The notes beneath the pieces are model-generated. The model worked only from the letters and a program-made list of their open reading frames with translations. It was not told the origin of the DNA and searched no databases. A stretch of 64,000 nucleotides of DNA from Paraburkholderia sp. BL10I2N1 (GTDB lineage: Bacteria > Pseudomonadota > Gammaproteobacteria > Burkholderiales > Burkholderiaceae): positions 1,798,001 through 1,862,000 of the forward strand of contig NZ_SNWA01000002.1 in NCBI RefSeq assembly GCF_004361815.1, written 5' to 3'. The first letter of the stretch is position 1. Every line of letters starts with the position of its first letter. This document shows, one piece after another, positions 27,176-36,955 of the stretch. Made by a program: the position numbers and the translations under genes.

Positions 27176-28192
27176 TCAGCCGTTGCGGAAGATGAAGCTA
27201 TAGCCGTTCAACGCCGGCACACCGCCGAGATGCGCATACAGGACTCTCGATCCTTCTGGAAATTCGCCACGCCGTACCTTGTCGATCATCCCGTGCATCG
27301 ACTTTCCCTCGTAGACGGGATCCGTCAGCACGCCTTCGAGACGCGCGCATAGACGGATCGCCTCGAGCGTGCCTTCATTCGGTAGCCCATACTCGGGACC
27401 GCCGTAACGTGTATCCAGAACGACGTCCTTGTCGGTGATGTCACGCTCCAGCCCGACGAGCCCTGCGGTGTGCTTCGCGATGCGGGTGATCTGCTCGTGC
27501 GTCTTCTCGGGTTTCGCTGAAGCATCGATACCGATCACGCGATCCGCGCGCCCGTCCGCCGCAAAGCCGACGACCATCCCCGCCTGCGTGCTCCCCGTCA
27601 CCGAACACACGACGATGTAGTTGAATTTGAAGCCCAGTTCCGCTTCCTGCTGCCGAACTTCTTCGGCGAAGCCGACGAACCCCAGGCCACCGAGCCGGTG
27701 TTCCGAACACCCTGCGGGAATCGCGTAAGGCTTGCCGCCTGCTGCGCGCACGCTTTCGAGTGCGTCTTCCCAGCTCTTGCGGATGCCGATGTCGAAACCG
27801 TCCGCCACGAGGCGCACATCCGCCCCCATGATCCGCGACATCTGAATGTTGCCGACACGGTCGTACACCGCGTCGGAGTAGTTGACCCAGTTTTCCTGCA
27901 CGAGCACGCACTTCATGCCGAGATGCGCGGCGACGGCCGCCACCTGACGCGTCTGGTTCGACTGGATGCCGCCGATCGATACGAGCGTGTCGCAGCCCTG
28001 CTCCAGCGCTTCCGGAATCAGGTACTCGAGCTTGCGCGTCTTGTTGCCGCCGAACGCGAGACCGCTGTTGCAGTCCTCGCGCTTGGCGTAGAGATGCACC
28101 TTGCCGCCAAGGTGATCGCTGAGCCGCTTCAATGGCTGGATCGGCGTCGGGCCGAACGTCAGCGGATAACGGGGGAAACGTTGCAGGTTCAT
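27176..28192 (-). CDS. acdS: 1-aminocyclopropane-1-carboxylate deaminase
   Basis: 338 residues, exactly the AcdS length. The PLP lysine is K51 in [11 protein letters not shown]. The two residues that separate true ACC deaminases from D-cysteine desulfhydrases are both present at their expected numbers: E295 (PVYEGKS) and L322 (AHLGGVP). The enzyme splits the plant ethylene precursor ACC into 2-oxobutyrate and ammonia in the cytoplasm, lowering plant ethylene. A GGAG site precedes the ATG. The Lrp-type gene acdR is divergent across 200 bases, the standard activator arrangement. Confidence 0.96.
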   Translation of the reverse strand: MNLQRFPRYPLTFGPTPIQPLKRLSDHLGGKVHLYAKREDCNSGLAFGGNKTRKLEYLIPEALEQGCDTLVSIGGIQSNQTRQVAAVAAHLGMKCVLVQENWVNYSDAVYDRVGNIQMSRIMGADVRLVADGFDIGIRKSWEDALESVRAAGGKPYAIPAGCSEHRLGGLGFVGFAEEVRQQEAELGFKFNYIVVCSVTGSTQAGMVVGFAADGRADRVIGIDASAKPEKTHEQITRIAKHTAGLVGLERDITDKDVVLDTRYGGPEYGLPNEGTLEAIRLCARLEGVLTDPVYEGKSMHGMIDKVRRGEFPEGSRVLYAHLGGVPALNGYSFIFRNG

Positions 28193-28335
28193 GGTCTGGC
28201 TCCGGATGGTCGAGATGCGGTTGAGGGGTTACGGGCCTCGACGAGCCGGAGCTATTCATCGGCAGGACGAAGCGGCGATGAATGAAATGTTAGGCAAGAG
28301 CCGCCGAAATGAGCTTGCGAAAAAAATTGCTGAGG

Positions 28336-28350
28336 CCTACGTTTAGTAGG
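28336..28350. promoter_or_regulatory. Inverted repeat in the acdS-acdR intergenic region
   Basis: CCTAC-GTTTA-GTAGG, five-base perfect arms around an AT-rich centre, lies between the divergent acdS and acdR starts. The spacing and imperfect symmetry suit an Lrp/AcdR-type operator. An A-run at about 28319-28326 lies next to it. Function is inferred from position. Confidence 0.5.
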
Positions 28351-28392
28351 TGCGACAAAACACTTCCGCTTCCGAATTGCATAGGTCAAAAC

Positions 28393-28902
28393 ATGAACGC
28401 AACAAAATTTCGCAGCGAAGCGACGCGGGACGAAAGCGCGCTACAGCAACTCGACCGCATCGACCGTGCGATCCTGCGGCAGCTACAGAGCGACGCGTCG
28501 ATCTCGAACGTGAGTCTCGCGGCAAAGGTGAATCTGAGCGCACCGGCCTGCCTGCGACGGGTCGAACGGCTCAAGGAGATGGGACTGATACGGGGGCTTG
28601 TCGCACTGCTCGATCCGAAGGCGGTGGGTGCGGGGATGCTGGTCGTGATCGGCGTCGTGCTCGACCGGTCGACGCCCGAGTCGTTCGCTGCGTTCGAGAA
28701 GGCCGCGCAGAAAGTGGTCGGCTGTATGGAATGCCACGTGGTGACGGGCGAGTTCGACTATTTCATGCTGGTCCGCACGAAAGACAGCGACAGCTTCAAC
28801 CGGCTTCACGCGGAACAGTTGCTGTATCTGCCCGGCGTGCGGCAGATACGAACGTTCATGGTGCTCAAGGAAATCCTGTCGACGACGAAATTTCCGATCT
28901 GA
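28393..28902 (+). CDS. acdR: Lrp/AsnC-family regulator AcdR
   Basis: 169 residues from the ATG at 28393. It has an N-terminal HTH (LDRIDRAILRQLQSDASISNVSLAAKVNLSAPACLRRVERL) and a C-terminal RAM/AsnC effector domain (VIGVVLDRSTPES through SFNRLHAEQLLYLPGVRQIRT). Adjacent and divergent to acdS, it matches the known AcdR activator of ACC deaminase in plant-associated proteobacteria. Its stop lies only three bases from the stop of the convergent cardiolipin synthase gene, so no separate terminator fits between them. Confidence 0.92.
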   Translation: MNATKFRSEATRDESALQQLDRIDRAILRQLQSDASISNVSLAAKVNLSAPACLRRVERLKEMGLIRGLVALLDPKAVGAGMLVVIGVVLDRSTPESFAAFEKAAQKVVGCMECHVVTGEFDYFMLVRTKDSDSFNRLHAEQLLYLPGVRQIRTFMVLKEILSTTKFPI

Positions 28903-28905
28903 CTG

Positions 28906-30174
28906 CTACAACTGCCAGTCGATCAGCGGCAACGCCTTGTCGATCGCCTTTTCCAGCATCGGCCGATGCAGCCAGTCTTCGAGCGTCACGCGCTTCGACA
29001 TCGCGATGTCCCTGGCGAAAATCGCCGTCTGCTGCCGCGCGAAATCGCGGTCGTAGATGTTGAGGTTGGCCTCATCGTTCAGCTTGAACGAGCGGCTGTC
29101 GAAGTTCGTGGAGCCCACCGACACCAGATATTCGTCGACCACCAGCAGCTTGCAGTGGAACATCGTAGGCTGATACTCGTAGATTTCCGCGCCCGCCTTC
29201 AGCAGATCGCCCCAGCGTCCGCGCGAGGCTTCACGCACCGTGTGCGTGTCAATGCGCTGACCGGGCGTCACGATCTGGATCTTCACGCCGCGCCGCGCCG
29301 CCTCGACAAGCGCGTTGATCGCGAGGCCATCGGGAACGAAATAGGCGTTCGCCAGATGAATCGAAAACGTCGCGGCGGTGATCGCCATCAGGTACATCAA
29401 CTCCATGTCGTCGGCGCCGTTGGTGGGCGAGCTGCTGAACATGTGCGCGACACCGCCGCCCGCGTCAGGAATCTCCGGGAAGTAACTGGGGCCGTGCAGC
29501 ACGTTGCCGCTCGCCTTGATCCAGTTGTCCATGAAGACGGCCTGCATGTGCCCCACCACCGGCCCTTCGACACGAAAGTGGGTATCGCGCCAGTGTTTCG
29601 GGCCCTGCGCGTTGCCGGTCCATTGCTCGGCGATGCCGACGCCGCCGGTAAAGCCGGTGTGGCCGTCGATCACCAGCAGCTTGCGGTGCGTCCGGTTGTT
29701 CATGCGGCCAAGACCGGTCCAGTGCGGCTTGTGATACTGGATGACTTCAGCGCCGGCCTCCCTGAGCATGTCGAGGTAGCCGTGATCCATCTTCGACGAT
29801 CCCACCCAGTCAAGCAGCACGTGAACCGAGACGCCTGCGCGTGCCTTGTCCGATAGCGCCCTCGCAAACTTTTCGCCAATCTCGCCCGACCAGTAGATGA
29901 ACGTTTCGAACGTAATGGTTTGCGTGGCAGAGTGGATGCCCTCCAGCATCGACGGGAAAATCTGGTCGCCGTTCAGCAACACCTTGAAGCGGTTTCCCGC
30001 TACGACAGGCGGCCCGAGCAGCAGGCTCATCGAGCGGACGAACTGTGGATCGTCGCTCGCGTACTGTCGCTTGATGTTGTGCTCGACCTTCTTCTCGCCG
30101 CTCGTGAAATTCGCGACGATCAACACGACGATAAGCGTTACGACGACTGTGATGGATATGACGAGCATGGGCAT
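28906..30174 (-). CDS. Cardiolipin synthase / phospholipase D-family protein
   Basis: 422 residues. One N-terminal membrane helix (residues 3-25), then two PLD domains, each with an intact HxKx4D motif: HRKLLVIDGHTGFTGG near residue 165 and HCKLLVVDEYLVSVGSTN near 345. Family members condense phosphatidylglycerol or transfer phosphatidyl groups at the inner membrane; with a single TM helix it is nearer the ClsB/ClsC type than ClsA. It converges on acdR with three bases between stops. Confidence 0.9.
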   Translation of the reverse strand: MPMLVISITVVVTLIVVLIVANFTSGEKKVEHNIKRQYASDDPQFVRSMSLLLGPPVVAGNRFKVLLNGDQIFPSMLEGIHSATQTITFETFIYWSGEIGEKFARALSDKARAGVSVHVLLDWVGSSKMDHGYLDMLREAGAEVIQYHKPHWTGLGRMNNRTHRKLLVIDGHTGFTGGVGIAEQWTGNAQGPKHWRDTHFRVEGPVVGHMQAVFMDNWIKASGNVLHGPSYFPEIPDAGGGVAHMFSSSPTNGADDMELMYLMAITAATFSIHLANAYFVPDGLAINALVEAARRGVKIQIVTPGQRIDTHTVREASRGRWGDLLKAGAEIYEYQPTMFHCKLLVVDEYLVSVGSTNFDSRSFKLNDEANLNIYDRDFARQQTAIFARDIAMSKRVTLEDWLHRPMLEKAIDKALPLIDWQL

Positions 30175-30356
30175 ACACGCGCCGGGTCACGCGGGTCAGG
30201 GAAGTGTCGACGTATTCTAGTCAGTAAGAGCGCTGCTTGATGCCCCAGCATGCATTCTCATATGTAACGATGCACAGGTTTGTGGCTTCGTCGCTGACAT
30301 CGGCACCGGCGTGCTGCGGCGTGAAGGGTCCGTTCGGGTTATCCGTCACGTCGCCG

Positions 30357-30995
30357 TCAGATGCCCACCTTATGCGCGGTGAAAACCAGCCGTAGTCCGA
30401 GCGCCCCGACTGCTCCGGCCGCAATGCGGTCGACCCAAACCTTCGCCCTCAGATAAAGCTCGCGCGGACGACGGCTCGAAAAGCCGACCGCGACGACGGT
30501 GTACCAGCCGGCTTCGATCGCAAACACCATCGGCGGCAGCAGGAAGTAACACCACGTTGGCGGATGCTGCGGCAACAGCGCAGCGAAGATACTGCCGTAG
30601 TAGATCGCCGTCTTCGGGTTGCTCAGTTGCGTGCTGAGACCGATCCAGAATGACTTGCGCGGATTGCGTCCGGGACCGGACGACGCCGCGTCGACCGTCA
30701 GCGAAGTTTTCGCGCCGCGCCAGATTTTCGAAGCGATGTAGACCAGATACAGGCCGCCCGCCACCTTGAGACCGACATAAAGCCATTCGACCGCCGCCAG
30801 CAGCGTATAGAGCCCCGCGAGCGCAATGCCACTGAAGAACACGCCGCCGAAGCCCATGCCCAGTGCGGTTGCGAGGCCATCGCGGCGCGATAGACCGATC
30901 GAGTTACGCGCGACGATCACGAAGCTGGGCCCGGGGCTCATCGCGCCGACCAGCAGCGCGGCAAGGATCGCGGCAATCGCGGTGGACGGGTTCAT
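30357..30995 (-). CDS. LysE-family amino-acid exporter
   Basis: 212 residues from the ATG at 30995, preceded by AGGAGCC. Six hydrophobic helices and the family N-terminal motif MSPGPSFVIVARNSIGLSRR near residues 19-38, then GLATALGMGFGG. RhtB/LysE proteins export amino acids or their derivatives by proton exchange at the inner membrane. It is flanked by unrelated genes and no regulator is adjacent, so substrate is open. Confidence 0.9.
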   Translation of the reverse strand: MNPSTAIAAILAALLVGAMSPGPSFVIVARNSIGLSRRDGLATALGMGFGGVFFSGIALAGLYTLLAAVEWLYVGLKVAGGLYLVYIASKIWRGAKTSLTVDAASSGPGRNPRKSFWIGLSTQLSNPKTAIYYGSIFAALLPQHPPTWCYFLLPPMVFAIEAGWYTVVAVGFSSRRPRELYLRAKVWVDRIAAGAVGALGLRLVFTAHKVGI

Positions 30996-31157
30996 GCGTG
31001 GCTCCTGAACGGGTAAGGACAATGATTGTACAGTCGAAGCGGAGCCGGTAATCAGCCCCTTCAGCAGGACATCCATCGGCCTCGCGCCGAAATGCCGGAA
31101 CACGGACACCTTTGAGCGGCGACACTTTATCCGGCGTCAGGTGTCATGAGTCGGCCG

Positions 31158-31790
31158 TTATCCGTCGCGCGGACTCTCCGCCGTCGCGCTCGCTACCTCC
31201 CTCAATGCATCTTCGAGGCGATCGTTGCCCCAGAACATGTCATCGCCAGCGAAGAACATCGGTGCGCCGAAGACGCCGCGCCGCTGTGCCGTTTCCGTCT
31301 GCTCGCGCAGGCGCTGTTTGTTCGCATCCGATATCGCCGCCTCGATGATCTGCACTGCGGGCAGGTTCATCGCGACGAGAACTTCGGTCACGGCGTCGGG
31401 TGTGTCAATGTCGCGATCGTCGGCGAAATTGAGTTGCATCATCCGTCGCGTGTATTCGCCGATCCACGGCTCCTCCGCGCCCAGCATCGCGACGCGCATC
31501 GGCAGCAGCGCGCGACGCGGGAAGGTTGTCGGCCGTTGCCAGGGCACGCCGTATTTCATGCATTCGCGTGCAAGGTCGCGCAGTGCGTAAGCGCCTTTTT
31601 CCTTCTGCAGCACGAACGGCGAACTGTCCCAACCGAACGACCGGAAAATCGGGCCGAGCAGGAAAGGCTTCCATGCGACCCTCACGCCATGCCGCGCTGC
31701 CAGCGTCTCGATGCGCATCGCACTCAGATAGCTATAAGGACTGCCGCACTCGAACCAGAACTCGAGCATTGCGGGTTGGGCTTGATTCAT
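31158..31790 (-). CDS. 2-hydroxychromene-2-carboxylate isomerase-like (DsbA-fold, GST kappa type)
   Basis: 210 residues. The start MLEFWFECGSPYSYLSAMRIE shows the conserved SPYSY motif of HCCA isomerases, and the C-terminal GVFGAPMFFAGDDMFWGNDRL is the thioredoxin-fold cis-Pro motif of that family. Such enzymes isomerise a chromene carboxylate in naphthalene-type degradation using glutathione. It starts 18 bases after a CmcJ/NvfI-type gene and has GGAG before its ATG, so the two form a unit. No naphthalene genes are nearby, so the real substrate is probably different. Confidence 0.87.
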   Translation of the reverse strand: MNQAQPAMLEFWFECGSPYSYLSAMRIETLAARHGVRVAWKPFLLGPIFRSFGWDSSPFVLQKEKGAYALRDLARECMKYGVPWQRPTTFPRRALLPMRVAMLGAEEPWIGEYTRRMMQLNFADDRDIDTPDAVTEVLVAMNLPAVQIIEAAISDANKQRLREQTETAQRRGVFGAPMFFAGDDMFWGNDRLEDALREVASATAESPRDG

Positions 31791-31808
31791 CGCGGTCTCC
31801 AGAGTCAG

Positions 31809-32750
31809 TCAGTCGTAGACAACGAGGCATCGCGCCTCGATACTTTCGCGCAGCGGCGCATCCGCGGGTGCGTCGGGATGATCGAAAGCCGCGTGCGGCG
31901 TGTAGCGGGCGACGCCGCTGATCTGCGAATCGTACTGCTTGAATACGAGCGCTTCATGCCGGTTCATCGCCGAAAAATACGACCAGCGGTGCCGGGGCGC
32001 GTACTGCGCCAGATAGATCTCTCCGGTGCGTCGCGGATAGCGCACGTCCGCGACGACAAGATCAGTCACATCGACGGACCGCGCATCGCAGACCGCGAGC
32101 GGCGTATCGAGAACCGGACCCTTGATCGAGCGCCACACATTGACGATGCTGTAGCGCCCCACTCCTCTACAAGCCATTGCGTCGCCCAGCACGAGTGAAA
32201 GCCGGCGGCGGCCGGATGCCTCGGTGTAGTCGTTGTGGACCACGCCGTTCGCGGCGGCCGGCGCGCCGATGCCGGCCCGTCCAAATCCGAGCGGCCGCCG
32301 GTCCGCTTCGCGTCGACGCACAAGGTGATCGAAGACATACCCGCGTGTGGCGCCTGTGACAGCACACGCCAGTTCTGCGACCTCCGGATAGTACGACCGG
32401 AAAATCTCGTCATGGTCGTCGAAATCACGCAGCGCTGATGGCGCGTCCCAGAGTTCGAAGCCTTCGCTGTGAATGGATCCTGGCGCCGATGCCAGACGTC
32501 CATCGACGGCGCGCATCAGGCGTTCGTCCCGTGTGTAGTTTTCCCATGGCGCGCCTTCGGGCGGATCGAACGCATAGTTGTAAGGACGCTCGCCTGTCGG
32601 CCGCAGATAGCCAAATGTCGCTTGAACAGATGGGGACTGGATGGCTGCCGGCCTGAACCGGAACGCGGATGCAACCTCGCCTTCGGTGTGGGTGTCAGGG
32701 CGCTGCGAGTAGTGCGGTTCCGCCATGCCGGCGGACTGATTGACGTTCAT
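31809..32750 (-). CDS. CmcJ/NvfI-family oxidoreductase
   Basis: 313 residues from the ATG at 32750 with AGGAG upstream. It shows the family's marks: VVHNDYTEASG (His-x-Asp of a 2-oxoglutarate-type double-stranded beta-helix), SIVNVWRSIKGPVLDTPLAVCD, and PRHRWSYFSAMNRHEALVFKQYDS. Known members act as Fe(II)/2-oxoglutarate oxygenases or were first described in cephamycin 7-methoxylation. It is co-oriented with an HCCA isomerase-like gene (18-base gap), and a LysR gene lies upstream in the same direction. Substrate unknown. Confidence 0.82.
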   Translation of the reverse strand: MNVNQSAGMAEPHYSQRPDTHTEGEVASAFRFRPAAIQSPSVQATFGYLRPTGERPYNYAFDPPEGAPWENYTRDERLMRAVDGRLASAPGSIHSEGFELWDAPSALRDFDDHDEIFRSYYPEVAELACAVTGATRGYVFDHLVRRREADRRPLGFGRAGIGAPAAANGVVHNDYTEASGRRRLSLVLGDAMACRGVGRYSIVNVWRSIKGPVLDTPLAVCDARSVDVTDLVVADVRYPRRTGEIYLAQYAPRHRWSYFSAMNRHEALVFKQYDSQISGVARYTPHAAFDHPDAPADAPLRESIEARCLVVYD

Positions 32751-32870
32751 CGTGTGGCTCCTGGAATGCCGCCGCTGGTGCGGTGGCCCGTCACCCATTA
32801 AGCCTCGCGGACATCACCACGCTCAAGCGCAGAACGCGCACTGTTCACATGCGCCGTATGCATGCGAACG

Positions 32871-33782
32871 CTAACTGTTGCCTCGCGCTTCCGACGTAAC
32901 CCACTTAATTACGGCGGCGACGTCTGGCCGCGGCGCGTCCTCTGCCTGGATCAGCCAGTAAGCGTGATCGCCATGCGGCCCCTGTAACGACGTCGGCAGT
33001 AGCATCAGACGCTGGTCGGCCAGCATTGGGCGGATCAGTTCGACCCGTCCCAGAGCGACACCCTGCCCGGCCATCGCCGACTGCACGACCTGATCGTACT
33101 GGTTGAAGCGCAGGACACCCCTGGGCTTCACGCCGCTCCAGCCTGCTGCGGCCAGCCAGTCGTCCCAGTGCAGCCAGGGCCGGCCGGGGTCGTCGAATTC
33201 CAGCAGCACCTGGGCCGCGAGGTCTTCCGGCGAACGGATACCACCGCCAGCCAGCGATGGATGCGCCACCGGTGCAACCGTCTCGCGGAACAGCAGCGTG
33301 GCGCCAGGGTGAGCCGACGACCTCGGACCATAACGGATCGCCAGATCGATGCCTTCGCTCGCCAGATCCAGCAGCCGGTTGCTGGCCGCTACCCGCACGT
33401 CGATATCCGGGTGCAGTTGCTGGAAGCGCCCGAGCCGCGGCAAAACCCACAGGCCCGTTACGCCAATGCTCGCACTCAGCGTGACGGGCGGCCTGCGACT
33501 GCGCGCGCTGACCGCGCCGACGGCATCCTGCAATTGCTGGAGCGCGCCGTTCGCGCTGCGAAAAAGCCGCTCGCCTTCCGGGGTGAACGCGATCGAGCGA
33601 TGACCGCGAATCAGCAACTTCACGCCAAGCCGCTCTTCGAGCGCCTGCACCTGGCGGCTGAGGGCGGATTGCGTCAGACACAGGTCACCGGCCGCGACGG
33701 TGATGCTCATCCGACGCCCGACCGCGACGAAGCCTCGCAGCGGCTCCATCAATGCAGCCAGACCGGGCAGTGACATTGACAT
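32871..33782 (-). CDS. LysR-family regulator (GcvA-like)
   Basis: 303 residues. The HTH begins PLRGFVAVGRRMSITVAAGDLCLTQSALSRQVQALEERLG, characteristic of GcvA-type LysR proteins, with an effector domain from residue 95. It lies 120 bases upstream of the CmcJ/NvfI gene on the same strand and could regulate it or the divergent chemoreceptor gene. No strong operator was recognised for it. Confidence 0.88.
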   Translation of the reverse strand: MSMSLPGLAALMEPLRGFVAVGRRMSITVAAGDLCLTQSALSRQVQALEERLGVKLLIRGHRSIAFTPEGERLFRSANGALQQLQDAVGAVSARSRRPPVTLSASIGVTGLWVLPRLGRFQQLHPDIDVRVAASNRLLDLASEGIDLAIRYGPRSSAHPGATLLFRETVAPVAHPSLAGGGIRSPEDLAAQVLLEFDDPGRPWLHWDDWLAAAGWSGVKPRGVLRFNQYDQVVQSAMAGQGVALGRVELIRPMLADQRLMLLPTSLQGPHGDHAYWLIQAEDAPRPDVAAVIKWVTSEARGNS

Positions 33783-33906
33783 GCGCGAGCCTCATGGGAA
33801 AGAGAGAACCATCGTACCGCGCAAGACGTGCGTCCGATACGTCGGCCGGCCCCTTACCCTGCTTCACCGACCCTTTTGGACTTAATTTTCCACGCATTTG
33901 AGCCGT

Positions 33907-33951
33907 TATACTTTCCATACAAGGCACGTCGTTCCTTATATGAAACATAAC
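33907..33951 (+). promoter_or_regulatory. Chemoreceptor promoter with IclR-type operator
   Basis: A -10-like TATACT (33907-33912) is followed at once by TTCCATA and, after exactly 18 bases, by GTTCCTTATATGAAACAT (33931-33948). The same layout and spacing occur before the ferredoxin-led operon (minus strand, 57766-57725) and the porin gene (57988-58029). The nearest -35 is weak. The element lies in the leader about 40 bases before the chemoreceptor ATG and probably binds an IclR-family protein. Confidence 0.65.
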
Positions 33952-33987
33952 GAGACATCCTCGCCACCTGACCGACCCATCAAAACC

Positions 33988-35550
33988 ATGAAAAATCTGA
34001 CGATCAATACGCGGATCGCGCTCACGATCGCCTTCCTCGGCGTGCTCCTGATTGCGACGGGTGTCCTCGGCATTCTCGGCATGGCCGAAAGCAATGAGGC
34101 GCAGCGCGAAGCGTATTCGGTTCACTTTGCTTCGGTGGTGGCGCTCGGCAAGTCCGCCACTGCGATGTCCCGCGCGCGTTTCGGTCTCGACTGGGCGATG
34201 GCGAATCCCCACTCGCCGCAACTGTCCACGCAGCTCGACCGCGCGAAGATGCTGCTCGGTGAATCGGACAAGTGGTGGGCAACGTTTCGCGATCTGCCGA
34301 AAACACCGCAGCTGCAAACGCTCACCGAGGATCTCGGCGCGAAGCGCACCGCGGTGCTGCGCGACGGCATCGACCAGCTGATCGAAGCCATCCATACTGG
34401 CGACGCAAGCTGGATGGACGAAAGCCGCGCGAATCATCTGATCGGTCTGTACACCGCGATGAACGCAAGCCAGAGCGCGCTCGAGCAGTATCTGAACGAC
34501 CAGGCCCAGGACGCAAGCGACCACTCCGCCACGCTCTTTCACACGTTGCTGGCGGCTTGTGCCGCTAGCGTCGTGCTCGGTCTGACGGTTGCGTTCTTTA
34601 GCTGGAGAACGCTGCGCAGCGCGATCATGTCGCCGCTGCGCGACGCGATGCGCCAGTTCGACGCCATCGCCGCCGGCGAACTGACGACCCGCGTGGCGAT
34701 CCGCTCCGACGACGAAATGGGCGCCTTGCTACATGGTCTCGCGGCCATGCAGGACAAGCTCGGTGCAACAGTGACCAACGTGCGCACGGGTTCGCATTCG
34801 ATCGCGACCTCGACGCAGCAGATCGCCGCCGGCAATCTCGACCTGTCGCAACGGACGGAAGAGCAGGCCGCCTCGCTCGAAGAGACCGCGTCGGCGATGG
34901 AGCAGCTCACCGCAACAGTGCAACTGAACGCCGCCAATGCGCAGCATGCGAGCGAACTCGCGCTCGGCGCATCGGACATGGCGGCGCGCGGACGTCACGC
35001 CGTCGGCAGCATGGTCGAGACGATGCGGGCGATTCACGCCGGCTCGTCGAAGATGACAGGCATCATCACCGCGATCGAAGGCATCGCGTTCCAGACCAAC
35101 ATTCTTGCGCTGAACGCCGCTGTCGAAGCCGCGCGCGCCGGTGAAGAAGGACGCGGCTTTGCCGTCGTCGCGGGCGAAGTGCGCAGCCTCGCACAGCGCT
35201 CGTCCGCGGCGGCGAAGGAGATCGGCACGCTGATCGCCGAGTCGACGGGGCGCGTGGAAACCGGCGCGGGTCTCGTCAACGAAGCGGGCAACACGATGCA
35301 GGAAATCGAAACCGCGACTACGCGCGTCGCGCGCCTCGTCGGCGAAATTGCCCAGGCTTCGCAGGAACAGAGCGACGGCATCCAGCAGGTCAGCCTCGCC
35401 GTCACGCAGATGGATGAGGTCACGCAGCAGAACGCGGCGCTCGTCGAGGAAAGCGCGGCGACGGCCGCGTCACTCGCGGAGCAGGCGCGCAAGCTGAGCG
35501 AGCTGACCGCATCGTTCAAGGTCGCGGGCGAGAACAACGTCTACGCATGA
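33988..35550 (+). CDS. Methyl-accepting chemotaxis protein
   Basis: 520 residues from the ATG at 33988; an upstream in-frame ATG at 33940 lies inside the operator-like element. TM1 is near residues 8-30, followed by a four-helix-bundle periplasmic sensor, TM2 near 190-212, HAMP ([28 protein letters not shown]) and a cytoplasmic signalling domain with the hairpin tip [20 protein letters not shown]. There is no C-terminal CheR-docking pentapeptide. It should bind a small ligand and signal to CheA. Its promoter element matches those of the catabolic operon and porin, so its attractant may be the substrate of that pathway (inference). Confidence 0.93.
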   Translation: MKNLTINTRIALTIAFLGVLLIATGVLGILGMAESNEAQREAYSVHFASVVALGKSATAMSRARFGLDWAMANPHSPQLSTQLDRAKMLLGESDKWWATFRDLPKTPQLQTLTEDLGAKRTAVLRDGIDQLIEAIHTGDASWMDESRANHLIGLYTAMNASQSALEQYLNDQAQDASDHSATLFHTLLAACAASVVLGLTVAFFSWRTLRSAIMSPLRDAMRQFDAIAAGELTTRVAIRSDDEMGALLHGLAAMQDKLGATVTNVRTGSHSIATSTQQIAAGNLDLSQRTEEQAASLEETASAMEQLTATVQLNAANAQHASELALGASDMAARGRHAVGSMVETMRAIHAGSSKMTGIITAIEGIAFQTNILALNAAVEAARAGEEGRGFAVVAGEVRSLAQRSSAAAKEIGTLIAESTGRVETGAGLVNEAGNTMQEIETATTRVARLVGEIAQASQEQSDGIQQVSLAVTQMDEVTQQNAALVEESAATAASLAEQARKLSELTASFKVAGENNVYA

Positions 35551-35794
35551 CAGAACGTCCGGTGACCGGATAGCGAACGCATAAGCAGATAACAACCGGC
35601 TAACAACCAGGTGGAAACCGGATGGCGCCTGACAAGCAGCCGTGCAGCTCACTCCCGTGACCACGAAACGCATGCGATCACGTCCGATCAAAACTCCGGC
35701 GTGACCCTTGTTCGAGTAGACTGACCGACGTTGTCTTCATGTTCTTTAGAGTCAACTCACCGGGCTGGCTCGGTCGCGCAAGGAGGCGTTACCC

Positions 35795-36955
35795 ATGCAT
35801 GCAGTCCCCACGCTCGAAAGCGGCACCCGCAACGATGCTGCTTCCGGAGCAAGCGCGGAGGCGCCCGTGCGCGACCTGCGCCGCGTCCCTATTCATCCCG
35901 ACCACTGGTATCCCCTGGCGTGGTCGCACGAAGTCAAGCGCGGCAAGGCCCATGGCGTGCGCTTCGCCGGCCAGCCGATCGTGATCGTGCGCACGGAATC
36001 CGGCACTGTGTTCGCGCTGGAGGATCGCTGCGCGCATCGACAGGTGCCGCTGCACGCAGGCGTGGTCAAGGGCGAATCGATCCGCTGCTGCTATCACGGC
36101 TGGACCTACGATTGCACCGGCCGCTGCATCGACGTGCCGTATCTGGGCCGGGAGCGGCTGCCCAATGGCGTGCGTTCGTATCCGTGCCGCGAAAAGGAAG
36201 GCCTGATCTTCGTATTCCCCGGCGACGCTGCGATTGCTGAAGAACGGCCGTTACCCGAACTGGGTTCGGTGGCCGACAAGACGTACAAGACCCGTCGCTT
36301 TGGCCGCGAGGTGAAGTGTCACTATTCGTTCATGCACGAGAACCTGATGGACATGAACCATCAGTTCCTGCATCGCAGGCAGATGGGTCAGATGCGCGCG
36401 CGTTCACTGGGACGCCGTCGCGGTGACGACTGGGTCGAAGTGAACTATACGTTCGCGCGGATGGAGGGCAAGCAGCCGGTCGGCGAGGCGCTCGTGTTCG
36501 GTCAGAGCCGTACGGACGGAGGGCAGAACGACAAGGACGTCATGACGATCCGTACCTGCTATCCGTACCAGACGCTGCAGATCCGCACCGCCGCGCAGAA
36601 TCTCGTGATGAACCTGTGGATCGTGTATGTGCCGCTCGATGCGGAACAGCGCACCAACCGCACGTTCGGCCTGCTGTCGATCAAGAAGCCGGGCATTCCC
36701 GGCGCGCTCGACCTGGCGTGGCCGTTGCTCGTGTGGTTCACGGAACGCATCTTCAAGGAAGATCGCGAGATCGTCGAAGCGGAACAGGAAGCGCACGACA
36801 AACAGGGCTCGGACTGGAATCACGAGGTGTTTCCTGTGATCCTCGAACTGCGGGATCTGCTGCGTGAGCGCGGTGTGCTGGAATTGACGCCACGCGGCGC
36901 GAGTCATGAAACCAGGGCAGAGGCATGGCAACCGTTGACGCGAATGCCACGCTGA
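35795..36955 (+). CDS. Rieske [2Fe-2S] aromatic ring-hydroxylating oxygenase, alpha type
   Basis: 386 residues. The Rieske cluster ligands are C79-x-H81 (RCAHRQVPLHAG) and C98-x2-H101 (CCYHGWTYD). The catalytic iron motif is ENLMDMNHQFLHR (Asp, His, His). It belongs to the vanillate demethylase/phenylpropionate-type single-component oxygenases that need separate reductase partners; none is adjacent. Its last 31 bases overlap the start of an isochorismatase-family remnant, so the two were once translationally coupled. The gene follows the chemoreceptor by 244 bases. Confidence 0.9.
   Translation: MHAVPTLESGTRNDAASGASAEAPVRDLRRVPIHPDHWYPLAWSHEVKRGKAHGVRFAGQPIVIVRTESGTVFALEDRCAHRQVPLHAGVVKGESIRCCYHGWTYDCTGRCIDVPYLGRERLPNGVRSYPCREKEGLIFVFPGDAAIAEERPLPELGSVADKTYKTRRFGREVKCHYSFMHENLMDMNHQFLHRRQMGQMRARSLGRRRGDDWVEVNYTFARMEGKQPVGEALVFGQSRTDGGQNDKDVMTIRTCYPYQTLQIRTAAQNLVMNLWIVYVPLDAEQRTNRTFGLLSIKKPGIPGALDLAWPLLVWFTERIFKEDREIVEAEQEAHDKQGSDWNHEVFPVILELRDLLRERGVLELTPRGASHETRAEAWQPLTRMPR

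Noticed and set aside
30175..30356. 67-residue frame on the minus strand between the cardiolipin synthase and LysE genes
   Set aside because: It overlaps the LysE gene end in another frame and has no start signal or motif.
35558..35571. Short palindrome TCCGGTGACCGGA after the chemoreceptor gene
   Set aside because: Too short and without a T-run to be called a terminator; likely chance in GC-rich DNA.
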